Made by a program: the position numbers and the translations under genes. A stretch of 64,000 bases of DNA from Mycobacterium sp. OAS707 (GTDB lineage: Bacteria > Actinomycetota > Actinomycetes > Mycobacteriales > Mycobacteriaceae), in NCBI RefSeq assembly GCF_014873705.1, contig NZ_JADBDS010000004.1:434001-498000 (forward strand). Reading direction: 5' to 3'. Below the pieces are notes generated by a model that was not told the DNA's origin, searched no databases, and worked only from the letters and a program-made list of their open reading frames with translations. Shown one piece after another: positions 35,004 through 43,401 of this stretch. Within the stretch, counting starts at the first letter, position 1. Every line of letters starts with the position of its first letter.

Positions 35004-36242
35004 GTGGCGCATTCGCATTCGCACTCACTGAGCGGCCCAGCACCGTTGGGCCCGATGGCAGCCAAGGTCGTCGTCGGCGCCCTGATCGCCATCGGCGTCG
35101 CGGTGCTGGCAGGCGCGGTGTGGCTGTGGCCCAGCCACCAGAAGGTCGACATCCCACTGCCGTTCCAGAATGCCGCGGGCGGAGCGGTCACCACCGAGGC
35201 TGGGCACGTGCTGTCGAGCAAGACCGCACCGTGCGGCAGCCCTTCGAACGGTGCCGTGCTGACAGCCGAACCGGAGCAGGCCCCGCCGGGCGGTGGCCAG
35301 TGTGTACAGACGCTGATCAGCATCGACTCAGGCCCCAACAAGGACGCCAACACGATGCTCGAATTCAGCGGCGGACCGGGCCAGCCCCATCTCGCCGTCG
35401 GCGACCACATCCGGATCAGCCGTCAGGTCGACGCGGCCGGCACGACGAGTTACGCGTTCTACGACTTCGAGCGGACCTGGCCGCTGATCGCGTTCGCGGC
35501 CGTGTTCGCCGTTGTGGTCGTCGCGGTGGCCCGCTGGCGCGGGTTGCGGGCGCTGATCGGCATCGTGGTGGCTTTCGTCGTGCTGGTCGTGTTCCTGCTG
35601 CCCGCATTGCGTGACGGCGCCTCGGCAATCCCGGTCGCGCTGGTCGCATCGGCGGCGATCCTGTACGCGGTGATCTACTTGGCGCATGGGGTGAGCCTGC
35701 GCACCAGCGCCGCACTGCTGGGCACCTTGGCAGCGCTGCTGCTCGCCGCACTGTTATCTTGGGGCGCAATCGAATTGGCCCATCTGACCGGCCTTTCGGA
35801 GGATCAGAACAACGAAGTCGCCGCATATCTCGGCAACGTTTCGATCACCGGACTGCTGCTCGCCGGGTTCATCATCGGCTCCCTCGGCGTCCTCAACGAC
35901 GTCACTGTCACGCAGGCCTCGACGGTATTCGAGTTGGCCGAGACCGGCGCGAGCCGTAAGGCGATTTTCGTCGGCGCCATGCGGGTGGGCCGCGACCACA
36001 TCGCAAGCACCGTGTACACGTTGGTGTTGGCATATGCCGGTAGCGCCCTACCGCTGCTGCTGTTGTTCAGCGTGGCGAACCGTTCGCTAGGAGACGTACT
36101 GACCAGTGAGAGCGTGGCCATCGAGATCGCGCGGTCGGCGGTCGGCGGTATCGCGCTCGCGCTGTCGGTGCCGTTGACTACGGCGATCGCGGCGGTGCTA
36201 GCAACGCCGCTGCTCAGCTCGCGTTCGCCGAATCGACAGTAG
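35004..36242 (+). CDS. YibE/F family membrane protein
   Basis: The 412-residue protein has one N-terminal helix, an outer domain of about 130 residues with two Cys (APCGSPSNGAV, GGGQCVQTL), and then seven or so helices. The cytoplasmic-side motif is LGVLNDVTVTQASTVFEL, the signature of YibE/F proteins. Function is unknown; a transport role has been suggested for the family. I chose GTG 35004 because TACCCT ends six bases before it and the upstream extension is not hydrophobic or conserved. Confidence 0.75.
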   Translation: MAHSHSHSLSGPAPLGPMAAKVVVGALIAIGVAVLAGAVWLWPSHQKVDIPLPFQNAAGGAVTTEAGHVLSSKTAPCGSPSNGAVLTAEPEQAPPGGGQCVQTLISIDSGPNKDANTMLEFSGGPGQPHLAVGDHIRISRQVDAAGTTSYAFYDFERTWPLIAFAAVFAVVVVAVARWRGLRALIGIVVAFVVLVVFLLPALRDGASAIPVALVASAAILYAVIYLAHGVSLRTSAALLGTLAALLLAALLSWGAIELAHLTGLSEDQNNEVAAYLGNVSITGLLLAGFIIGSLGVLNDVTVTQASTVFELAETGASRKAIFVGAMRVGRDHIASTVYTLVLAYAGSALPLLLLFSVANRSLGDVLTSESVAIEIARSAVGGIALALSVPLTTAIAAVLATPLLSSRSPNRQ

Positions 36243-36365
36243 CGTCACCCTAATCCGAGAATCCGCAGCTTCACCAGCAACCCCACCTTTGTTTGCGGAA
36301 TCGAACACCGCCACGGCCGAGTCGTGCGACGCTGGTTGCGTCACACCTGGGGAGAGGTGATCACG

Positions 36366-38015
36366 ATGGGGTACGCGCGAAACATCGGTCGGGTCGGGGC
36401 ACTTGCCGTGGCACTGGGGGTCGGATTCGGTATCGCAGGTCCGCCGGGCGTGGCCTTCGCCGACACCGGTTCGGAGACGACATCGTCGACATCGTCGACG
36501 TCCGATTCGACAACAGCAAAGACGCCGTCCAATCCGTTGTCGGACGCCGTGTCGGCCATCGTGCACAATGTGCTGTCAGGCATCGAGCACGCCACGGACT
36601 TCGCGAAAAGTGGTGTGAAATCCTCGAATTCGACGTCGAAGGATGATCCGCGCACCGGAATCGTGCAGAGTTCCGGCGGAGCACTCACCTCCTTCGGTAA
36701 CGCCGGCGCCGACGATCCACCGAAGTCCGATTCGCATCCCTCTCTGAAGGCCGCGCTCGATGCGCCCGAGTCGTCGGTGAGCAGTTCGGACGTGGTGCGT
36801 GGCGGTCCGGCCACCGAACCGCAGGCCGATGCTGCGCCTCCGTCCATCACGCCGACCGCGCTCGCCTCGCCGCTGATCGCCAAGACACCCGAGCCGCCGA
36901 AGCCGACGACGGCGGTCACCGGGATTGTCTCGAGCGTGCTCTCCTGGGCCGGCCTGAGTCCCGACGCGAACAAGACACCGACGTCGCCGATGGACTCGCC
37001 GGGATTCTTGGCGGTCTTCGCGTGGGCGCGCCGCCAGTTCGGACAGGCGATGTCCGAGGGCGCGGCCCGTGTGATGGCGCCGGTCGAGACCAGCATGATG
37101 ATTGCCGCGCTCACCGCGACGCCGACGTACACGCCAGAGGCGACCATCCCGATAGGTAAGGGTCCCACCGGGCTGGGAACGAGCCCCGACGGCACCAAGG
37201 TCTATGTCGCCGACCGGTTCACGGAGTCGGTGTACGTGATCGACACCAGCACCAACGACGTCGTCGCGACAATCCCGATGGGGGCCGGGCCCAATGCCGT
37301 CACTGTCAGCCCCGACGGCACGCGCGCCTACGTCGGCCTGCACGGGACCAATCAAGTTGCGACCATCGACACCGCCACCAATCAGGTGATCAAAACCGTC
37401 AAGGTGGGGCCGGGCGTGACGGAAGTCGCCGTGACCCCCGATGGATCGCGCGTCTACGCCAGCAACTCCAGCGGGAGCACCGTTTCGGTGATCGACACCG
37501 CGACCAACACCGAGATCACCCGCGTCAAGGTCGGTAGTGCGCCGTTCGGAATAGCCGCGAGCCCTGACGGAAGCAAGATCTATGTCGCCAACCGATCTTC
37601 CGGCACGGTTTCGGTGATCGACACCGCCACCAACACCGTCGTCAAAACGGTAAAGGTCGGCAGTTCGCCGCGCGCGCTCGCGATCACACCGGACGGGGCA
37701 CATATCTATGTGACCAACTACGGTCCTGACACCGTGTCGGTGATCGACACCAGCACCAACACCGTCGTCAAGACGGTCGCAGTGGGCAAGGACCCCATCG
37801 GCGGGGCTCTGAGCCCGGACGGGGCCTACTTCTACACGGCCAACAGCAACGACACCGTCACGGTGATCGACACCGCCACGAACACCAAAGTCACGTCATT
37901 CTCGATAGATCCGAAGCCGGAAACCAACGTCCATCACATCGCGGTAGCGCCGGACGGCACGATCTACGTGACGGACTACTATGACAAAGCGGTCCGCGTC
38001 ATCTCGGTGACCTAG
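36366..38015 (+). CDS. Exported seven-blade YVTN beta-propeller protein
   Basis: The 549-residue protein has a signal peptide (VGALAVALGVGFGIAGPPGVAFA), a Ser/Thr-rich low-complexity region to about residue 250 and then seven consecutive repeats of about 42 residues. Each repeat contains SPDGTKVYVAN and VSVIDTATNTV variants, which is a complete YVTN-type propeller. It is likely a wall-associated or secreted binding protein; the ligand is unknown. GGAGAGG precedes ATG 36366. A short WARRQFGQAM segment before the propeller resembles FARREFEPAL in the exported hydrolase at 57449. The stop overlaps that of rmlA by four bases. Confidence 0.8.
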   Translation: MGYARNIGRVGALAVALGVGFGIAGPPGVAFADTGSETTSSTSSTSDSTTAKTPSNPLSDAVSAIVHNVLSGIEHATDFAKSGVKSSNSTSKDDPRTGIVQSSGGALTSFGNAGADDPPKSDSHPSLKAALDAPESSVSSSDVVRGGPATEPQADAAPPSITPTALASPLIAKTPEPPKPTTAVTGIVSSVLSWAGLSPDANKTPTSPMDSPGFLAVFAWARRQFGQAMSEGAARVMAPVETSMMIAALTATPTYTPEATIPIGKGPTGLGTSPDGTKVYVADRFTESVYVIDTSTNDVVATIPMGAGPNAVTVSPDGTRAYVGLHGTNQVATIDTATNQVIKTVKVGPGVTEVAVTPDGSRVYASNSSGSTVSVIDTATNTEITRVKVGSAPFGIAASPDGSKIYVANRSSGTVSVIDTATNTVVKTVKVGSSPRALAITPDGAHIYVTNYGPDTVSVIDTSTNTVVKTVAVGKDPIGGALSPDGAYFYTANSNDTVTVIDTATNTKVTSFSIDPKPETNVHHIAVAPDGTIYVTDYYDKAVRVISVT

Positions 38016-38875
38016 CGTTCCAGAAGCTCCAAAAGGTAAGCGCCGTAACCTGATTTGAGCAGGGTGCGCGCCCTGGCGGCCAGCTGCTCGTCGTCGATGA
38101 ATCCGACGCGCCACGCCACCTCCTCGGGCACGCTGATCTTCAGGCCCTGTCTGCGTTCGATGGTGCGGACGTAGTCACCGGCGTCGAGTAGCGAATCGAA
38201 TGTTCCGGTGTCCAACCACGCGGTGCCGCGAGCCAGCACCTCGACCGACAGCCGACCCTGGTTGAGGTAGATCTGGTTGACCTCGGTGATCTCGTATTCG
38301 CCTCTCTCCGAGGGCTTCAGCGACCGCGCGATCTCGACGACGTCGTTGTCGTAGAAGTACAGCCCGGGCACCGCGTAATTCGACTTCGGGGTGGCGGGTT
38401 TTTCCTCGATGGACAGCGCGGTGCCGTCGGCGGCGAACTCGACGACGCCGTACGCCGACGGGTTGGCCACCCAATACGCGAAAATGGCTCCGCCGCTGAC
38501 CTTTTGGAACCGGCTCAGGCTGGTTCCCAATCCGGGCCCGTAGAAGATGTTGTCGCCCAACACCAAGGCCACCGAATCACCGCCGATGTGCTCGGCCCCG
38601 ATCACGAACGCCTGGGCAAGGCCGTTGGGTTGCGGCTGCTCGGCGTAGGTGATGTTGACGCCGAAATCCGAACCGTCGCCTAACAATCGGTGAAACGCCG
38701 CAGCATCTTCGGGAGTGGTGATGATCAGGATGTCGCGGATGCGCGCCATCATCAACGTCGACAGCGGGTAGTAGATCATCGGCTTGTCGAACACCGGCAT
38801 CAGTTGTTTGGACGCGCCCCTGGTGATCGGATACAGCCGCGTACCCGAACCGCCGGCAAGGATGATGCCGCGCAT
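38012..38875 (-). CDS. rmlA: Glucose-1-phosphate thymidylyltransferase RmlA
   Basis: The 287-residue nucleotidyltransferase has MRGIILAGGSGTRLYPITRGASKQLMPVFDKPMIYYPLS at its start (key residues GGxGxRL and K). LGDNIFYGPGL and the EEKPxxPKSNYAVPGLYFYD region follow. It makes dTDP-glucose from glucose-1-phosphate and dTTP, the first step to dTDP-rhamnose for the arabinogalactan linker and other rhamnosylated glycolipids; it is essential in mycobacteria. ATG 38875 overlaps the preceding stop as TGATG. Confidence 0.96.
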   Translation of the reverse strand: MRGIILAGGSGTRLYPITRGASKQLMPVFDKPMIYYPLSTLMMARIRDILIITTPEDAAAFHRLLGDGSDFGVNITYAEQPQPNGLAQAFVIGAEHIGGDSVALVLGDNIFYGPGLGTSLSRFQKVSGGAIFAYWVANPSAYGVVEFAADGTALSIEEKPATPKSNYAVPGLYFYDNDVVEIARSLKPSERGEYEITEVNQIYLNQGRLSVEVLARGTAWLDTGTFDSLLDAGDYVRTIERRQGLKISVPEEVAWRVGFIDDEQLAARARTLLKSGYGAYLLELLER

Positions 38876-39222
38876 CAGCCTGCGAGGTCCTTCTCCGTGA
38901 GCTCGGTCGCGGCCAGCGCGGCGGCAAGGTCTGGATGCCGGAACACCGACGTGACGTGGTCGTGCACCACGCGGAAGGCCACGCCAGCGCCGTCCTGCTC
39001 CTCGGCGACCACCACCCCGTCGCGGACATACAACCGGCCCGGGTCGGCGGCTGTGACCGTCAGCGAATTCGCCCACTCCAGTAAGGCGTCCTGGCCCTGG
39101 CCTGCGCCGTTCGCGTCGCCGAATTCGATGTCGTCGCTGGACACCTGCGTCAGGGTCTCGAAGTCCTGCTCGTTGAGCGCGTCATGCCAGGCGAGGACGG
39201 TTGCGATCTCCGAAGTCGTCAT
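38875..39222 (-). CDS. SnoaL-like/NTF2-fold protein (Rv0333-like)
   Basis: The 115-residue protein opens with TTSEIATVLAWHDALNEQDFETL, the pattern of an NTF2-like small polyketide-cyclase-type fold. FGDANGAGQGQDALLEWANSL and a strand-rich end follow. The ligand is unknown. The gene is upstream of rmlA with a one-base TGATG overlap, as Rv0333 is in M. tuberculosis (from memory), so the linkage is conserved. ATG 39222 is the only start compatible with the fold; the longer frame is the shadow of the next gene. Confidence 0.78.
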   Translation of the reverse strand: MTTSEIATVLAWHDALNEQDFETLTQVSSDDIEFGDANGAGQGQDALLEWANSLTVTAADPGRLYVRDGVVVAEEQDGAGVAFRVVHDHVTSVFRHPDLAAALAATELTEKDLAG

Positions 39223-39241
39223 GGTCGAGAAGTTACGCCTC

Positions 39242-39994
39242 TCAGAACGGTGTGTGGTCCAGCCAGCTGTTCCAGACCGCAATGTCGCCGAATACCTCGA
39301 CCCCGAGTTCGGCCGCGGTGCGCCGACGCACGATGGCCAGCAGCAGATCCTTCGCCGGGCCGCGCAACGCGACGTCGCCCTTGCCGTGGTCGTGGGACCA
39401 TGCCACGCCGTCCACCTTGTCACTGGTGATCGTCCATTCACCGGAGGGCCCGAGGTCGTCGTCGGTGGCGTGCAGGTGCAACGTGCGGCCCTCCTCCAAC
39501 GGCAGCGGATACGAGCGGGACTGCACGCTGACGCGCTCGATCCACTCGCTGATCCCATCGGCGGCCAGCTCCGGCGACAGCTCGAACTCCCGGCCCAGCG
39601 CGAACGCCGCGTCGGCGCGGTGCACCGTGGCCTCGTGCAGCCTGCGGCGGATCCACCAGCCACACGGGCGCGCACCGATGAACGTCCAGACCCGCGTCTC
39701 GGGGCCCACTCGGTCGACAGCGTCGACGATGAGCCGGGCGCCGTTGTTCAACCAGTCGATCGCGGCGTCGGGCTCATCAGGCGGTCTGCCGTCGCGGACA
39801 TCACGCGGGTCCAGCTCGTCGGTCCTGCGGTCGGCGATGATCTGTGCAGCCCAACGGTTTCCGCGACCGACGTGGCGGAAAAGCTGCTTCAGCGTCCACT
39901 CAGGACACGTCGGTACTGGCGTCGACGGGTCTGCACTGCGGATCAGTTCCCCGAAGCCCCGGGTCTGGTCGAGCAGTGCCGCTCGGAAATCCAC
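39242..39994 (-). CDS. Maleylpyruvate isomerase-fold (mycothiol-dependent type) protein, Rv0332-like
   Basis: The 250-residue protein has VDFRAALLDQTRGFGELIRSAD, then PTCPEWTLKQLFRHVGRGNRW (DinB-type helix with metal-ligand His), and RRLHEATVHRADAAFALG with the second His pair. A C-terminal domain follows. It belongs to the TIGR03083 superfamily; the enzyme activity is not predictable. GTG 39994 begins the conserved sequence, two bases after the P450 stop, so it is coupled to it or, since TAGGTT ends seven bases upstream, also transcribed leaderless. Confidence 0.78.
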   Translation of the reverse strand: MDFRAALLDQTRGFGELIRSADPSTPVPTCPEWTLKQLFRHVGRGNRWAAQIIADRRTDELDPRDVRDGRPPDEPDAAIDWLNNGARLIVDAVDRVGPETRVWTFIGARPCGWWIRRRLHEATVHRADAAFALGREFELSPELAADGISEWIERVSVQSRSYPLPLEEGRTLHLHATDDDLGPSGEWTITSDKVDGVAWSHDHGKGDVALRGPAKDLLLAIVRRRTAAELGVEVFGDIAVWNSWLDHTPF

Positions 39995-39996
39995 GC

Positions 39997-41316
39997 CTAC
40001 GAACCTACCGCCGCGCGCGCCCTTCCAAGCCTGATCGGGAGTGACGACCATCCGCGCAGCACCCGGGTGTCGCGGCGACTGCCGTCACCGGCAAGCCGAG
40101 CGTCCGGGAAGCGCTCGAAGAACGTGCGCAGGCCGACCTCGCCCTCCTGACGGGCAAGCGCCGCACCGAGACAGAAGTGCCTGCCACCCGAAAACGACAG
40201 GTGCTTGCCCGCATTCGCACGCTCGATGTCGAAGCGGTGCGGATCGGTGAAGACCTTCGGATCGCGGTTGGCGCCTGCCACGTAGATCAACACGCCCTCG
40301 CCCGTACGCACCAGCGTCCCGGCGATCTCGGTGTCAGCGGCGGCCACCCTGGCGGTCATCTGGACCGGCGATTCCAGCCGCAAGACCTCCTCGACCGCGG
40401 TCGGCCACAACTCCGGTCGCGCCTTGAGCGCTTCGAGATCGTCGGGCGCATCCAGCAACATGCGAATTCCGTTGCCCAGCAGGTTGACTGTCGTCTCGAA
40501 ACCGGCGGCCAGTACCAGACCCGCAGTGGCCAGCAGTTCCTCATTACTCAGTCGAGCATCTTCTGCACTGTTGTTGGAAGCCTGGATCAGTTGGCTCATC
40601 AGGTCGTCGCCAGGGTTGCGCCGCAACTGCTCCAGGTGGTCGGCCAGCCAATTGTTGAAGCCTTCGATGCCGCGGTAGACCTGCTGGTACTGCTTCCAGG
40701 TCAGCCCCATGTCGAGGCTGGGCGCTCCCAACTCGCCGAATTCCAGGATGCGGGGCCGCGCTTCGTCGGGCACACCGAGGATGTCGCCGATCACAGTGAC
40801 CGGAAGCTGCGAGCAATAGCGCTCCACGATATCAACGGTTCCAGCCCCCTCCAGCTCGTCGAGCAGCCGGTCGGCAGTCTGTTGCACGCGATCACGAAGC
40901 GCCGCAACGGCTCTGGTGGTGAACACCGACGAGACCAGCTTGCGGTAGCGGGTGTGGTCAGGCGGCTCGACCGAAAGCATCGACGGCGGCTCGACCGGAT
41001 GCAGCAGGCCCGGGTCGGTCCGTCGGACGACCCATTGCAGGGGCTTCGGCAGCCCGGAGCCGAAGCCGAAGACGTGGAAATCGTCCGACCGCAGCAAGTC
41101 GTTGGCGATCTTATGGTCGACGGTGATGTGCATGAGCCGGCATTTGACGATCGGGCCCATCGCGCGCAGTTCTTCGATGAACTCAACCGGGTTGCTCCGC
41201 ACCTGCGGGTCGGTGATGAGCCGGCCCTGCGGGTCGCCCCGACGGGCGAGTAGGCGTGAAACTCCGCGGGCGGTGCCATGCATTGCCAGCCATCGAATGC
41301 GTTGCTTCGCGGTCAT
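39997..41316 (-). CDS. Cytochrome P450, CYP140 family
   Basis: The 439-residue P450 has the I-helix segment AGFETTVNLLGNG, the ExxR pair in EEVLRLESPVQ, and the haem-binding FSGGRHFCLGAALAR with the axial Cys. The start MTAKQRIRWLAMHGTARG and the region SVEPPDHTRYRKLVSSVFTTRAV agree closely with CYP140A1 (Rv1880c), which is soluble and of unknown substrate. GGAG precedes ATG 41316. It is divergent from a TetR gene, and two palindromes in the 67-base gap suggest repression. A four-gene minus-strand run ending with rmlA follows. Confidence 0.88.
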   Translation of the reverse strand: MTAKQRIRWLAMHGTARGVSRLLARRGDPQGRLITDPQVRSNPVEFIEELRAMGPIVKCRLMHITVDHKIANDLLRSDDFHVFGFGSGLPKPLQWVVRRTDPGLLHPVEPPSMLSVEPPDHTRYRKLVSSVFTTRAVAALRDRVQQTADRLLDELEGAGTVDIVERYCSQLPVTVIGDILGVPDEARPRILEFGELGAPSLDMGLTWKQYQQVYRGIEGFNNWLADHLEQLRRNPGDDLMSQLIQASNNSAEDARLSNEELLATAGLVLAAGFETTVNLLGNGIRMLLDAPDDLEALKARPELWPTAVEEVLRLESPVQMTARVAAADTEIAGTLVRTGEGVLIYVAGANRDPKVFTDPHRFDIERANAGKHLSFSGGRHFCLGAALARQEGEVGLRTFFERFPDARLAGDGSRRDTRVLRGWSSLPIRLGRARAAVGS

Positions 41317-41330
41317 CAGACGCTCCGTCC

Positions 41331-41383
41331 AACCGAATCTGCGTTCGGTTACCTGGCCGGAGTTTACCGAATTACAATTCGGT
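41331..41383. promoter_or_regulatory. Two palindromic operators between CYP140 and TetR genes
   Basis: AACCGAA-N6-TTCGGTT (41331-41350) and ACCGAAT-N4-ATTCGGT (41366-41383) share ACCGAA/TTCGGT arms. The second overlaps TACAAT (41373-41378), the probable -10 of the TetR gene, so binding would give autorepression, and the first lies just upstream of the P450 start. Confidence 0.75.
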
Positions 41384-42001
41384 ATGGCAAGGACGCGGAT
41401 TCCGGCAGCAGAACGACGGACCCGCATCCTCGACGCGGCAGTCGAGACGTTCGCCGAATCCGGCTACGAGGCGAAAATGCAGGACATCGCGGCGCGCGCC
41501 GGTGTCGTACCGTCGGTGCTCTACGACCATTTCGGCTCCAAGCGCGAACTTCACATCGCCCTGTTGGAGTTGCATGCCGAGCAGATCAGGAATCGCTCAC
41601 TGCGTCGCGTCGAGGGCGCGTCGGCCGAGGAGTTGGTTCGCGCCAGCATTGAAAGCTATTTCGAACTCGTCGAGGAGGATCCGTTCATCTGGCGATTCCT
41701 GCACCGCGATCCGCCCGCCGATCCGGAGATCGCCGCGGTCTGTCAGGAAATCGCCGATCGTGGCACCGCTGCCATCGCCGATCTCATCCGGTTCGGGGCG
41801 GCCGATACCCAGTCGGTCAAGGGCATCACCGTCGACGATGCGGCATGGATCCTCGCCCGCGCCACGCAGTCGGCGTGCAGCGGCGTCGCCACTTGGTGGT
41901 ACGAGAACCGCGATGTGCCGCGCGAGCGCGTCGTCGAACTCGTCTTCATGCTGTTGTGGGACGGCTTCGGTGGAATGCTCAAGCAGGCGTCTGCTGGTTG
42001 A
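41384..42001 (+). CDS. TetR-family regulator, probable repressor of the divergent CYP140
   Basis: The 205-residue protein has the TetR helix-turn-helix at residues 10-55 (AERRTRILDAAVETFAESGYEAKMQDIAARAGV, then VLYDHFGSKRELHIAL) and a C-terminal ligand-binding helical domain (DPFIWRFLHRDPPADPEI). It is likely bound to the two palindromes in front of it. TACAAT ends five bases before ATG 41384, so the transcript is leaderless or nearly so. Its 3' end overlaps the convergent udgA by 23 bases. Confidence 0.85.
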   Translation: MARTRIPAAERRTRILDAAVETFAESGYEAKMQDIAARAGVVPSVLYDHFGSKRELHIALLELHAEQIRNRSLRRVEGASAEELVRASIESYFELVEEDPFIWRFLHRDPPADPEIAAVCQEIADRGTAAIADLIRFGAADTQSVKGITVDDAAWILARATQSACSGVATWWYENRDVPRERVVELVFMLLWDGFGGMLKQASAG

Positions 42002-43328
42002 CCCGCGCCGCACTCCGGCCCAAGCAGTACATCCGCCAGCCTGCGTCGGTCCACCGGTCGGCGTCGAGGCAATTACGGCCGTCGACAACGACTTTCGCGC
42101 GCACTGTGCCGGCCAGATCGTCGGGATCCAGCTCGACGAACTCACGCCATTCGGTGAGCACCAGCACGGCGTCGGCGCGCTCACAGGCCTCGATCACCGA
42201 GGTCGAATAGTTCAATGTCGGGAACAGTCGCTGTGAATTCTCCATCGCCTTCGGGTCATAGACGTTGACGGTGGCGCCGTTGAGTTGCAGCATGCCTGCG
42301 ACGTTGAGCGCTGGCGAGTCGCGGACATCGTCGGACTCCGGCTTGAACGCGGCGCCCAGCACAGCGATGTTCGCACCCAACAGTGAACCGCCGCAGGCCT
42401 TTGTGGCCACTTCCACCATGTGGGTACGACGGCGCATGTTGATGCTGTCCACTTCCCGTAGGAACGTCAGCGCCTGATTGGCCCCCAGTTCGCCGGCGCG
42501 AGCCATGAACGCGCGGATGTCCTTTGGCAGGCAACCACCGCCGAATCCGAGGCCCGCGTTGAGGAATCGGCGTCCGATCCGCGGGTCGTACCCGAGTGCG
42601 TCGGCCAGCAGCGTGACGTCGGCGTCGGCGGCCTCACACACCTCGGAGATGGCGTTGATGAACGAGATCTTGGTGGCCAGAAAGGCGTTGGCCGACACCT
42701 TGACCAGTTCGGCGGTCTGCAGGTCGGTGACCAGGAACGGCACGGCCTCGTCCAGCAAAGGGGCGTAGAGTTCGCGGATCGCTGCCTCTGCTCGCGTCGA
42801 ATCCCGTTGCACCCCAAGCACAATGCGATCGGGATGCAAGGTGTCGTGAACTGCGAAGCCCTCTCGCAGGAACTCCGGATTCCACGCGATCTCGACGTCG
42901 ATACCCTCGGGCGCGATCCCGCGCGCACGGTCGGAGAGTTCAGCGGCCGTACCGACGGGGACCGTCGACTTGCCGACGATCACGGCGTGCCTACGCAACC
43001 GCGGCACCAACGAGTCGATCACCGCGTGCACATGGCGTAGATCGGCGCCGTATTCGCCCTTCTTCTGCGGGGTCCCGACGCCGAGGAAATGCACATCGGC
43101 GAAATCGGCCGCTTCGTCGTAGTCGGTGGTGAACCGCAGCCGGCCCGCGGCGATGTTGTCGCTCAACACCTTTCGCAGGCCGGGTTCGTAGAACGGAATG
43201 TCGCCGGATGCGAGTTTGGCTACCTTACCCTCATCGATGTCGACGCCGATGACGTCGTGTCCGAGCTCGGCCATTCCGGCGGCATGTGTCGCGCCGAGAT
43301 AGCCCGTACCGAAGACGGTGCATCTCAT
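41979..43328 (-). CDS. udgA: UDP-glucose 6-dehydrogenase UdgA
   Basis: The 449-residue enzyme has the Rossmann motif GTGYLG at residues 7-12, the GTP-rich region FLGVGTPQKKGEYGADL, KSTVPVG, EFLREGFAV, and the catalytic Cys266 in GFGGGCLPKD. It oxidises UDP-glucose to UDP-glucuronate in two NAD-dependent steps and matches Rv0322. A perfect CTGCCT-N4-AGGCAG inverted repeat lies directly in front of the start codon. Confidence 0.93.
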   Translation of the reverse strand: MRCTVFGTGYLGATHAAGMAELGHDVIGVDIDEGKVAKLASGDIPFYEPGLRKVLSDNIAAGRLRFTTDYDEAADFADVHFLGVGTPQKKGEYGADLRHVHAVIDSLVPRLRRHAVIVGKSTVPVGTAAELSDRARGIAPEGIDVEIAWNPEFLREGFAVHDTLHPDRIVLGVQRDSTRAEAAIRELYAPLLDEAVPFLVTDLQTAELVKVSANAFLATKISFINAISEVCEAADADVTLLADALGYDPRIGRRFLNAGLGFGGGCLPKDIRAFMARAGELGANQALTFLREVDSINMRRRTHMVEVATKACGGSLLGANIAVLGAAFKPESDDVRDSPALNVAGMLQLNGATVNVYDPKAMENSQRLFPTLNYSTSVIEACERADAVLVLTEWREFVELDPDDLAGTVRAKVVVDGRNCLDADRWTDAGWRMYCLGRSAARVNQQTPA

Positions 43329-43329
43329 A

Positions 43330-43345
43330 CTGCCTCTATAGGCAG
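43330..43345 (-). promoter_or_regulatory. Inverted repeat at the udgA start
   Basis: CTGCCT-N4-AGGCAG covers the bases immediately before the udgA ATG, including where a ribosome site would be expected. It could be an operator or an RNA stem that limits initiation. Confidence 0.35.
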
Positions 43346-43401
43346 CCGCTATGAGCTAATTGCTAAGGGACACCAAGCGCCAAGCCAACAGAAGGTTACG
43401 G

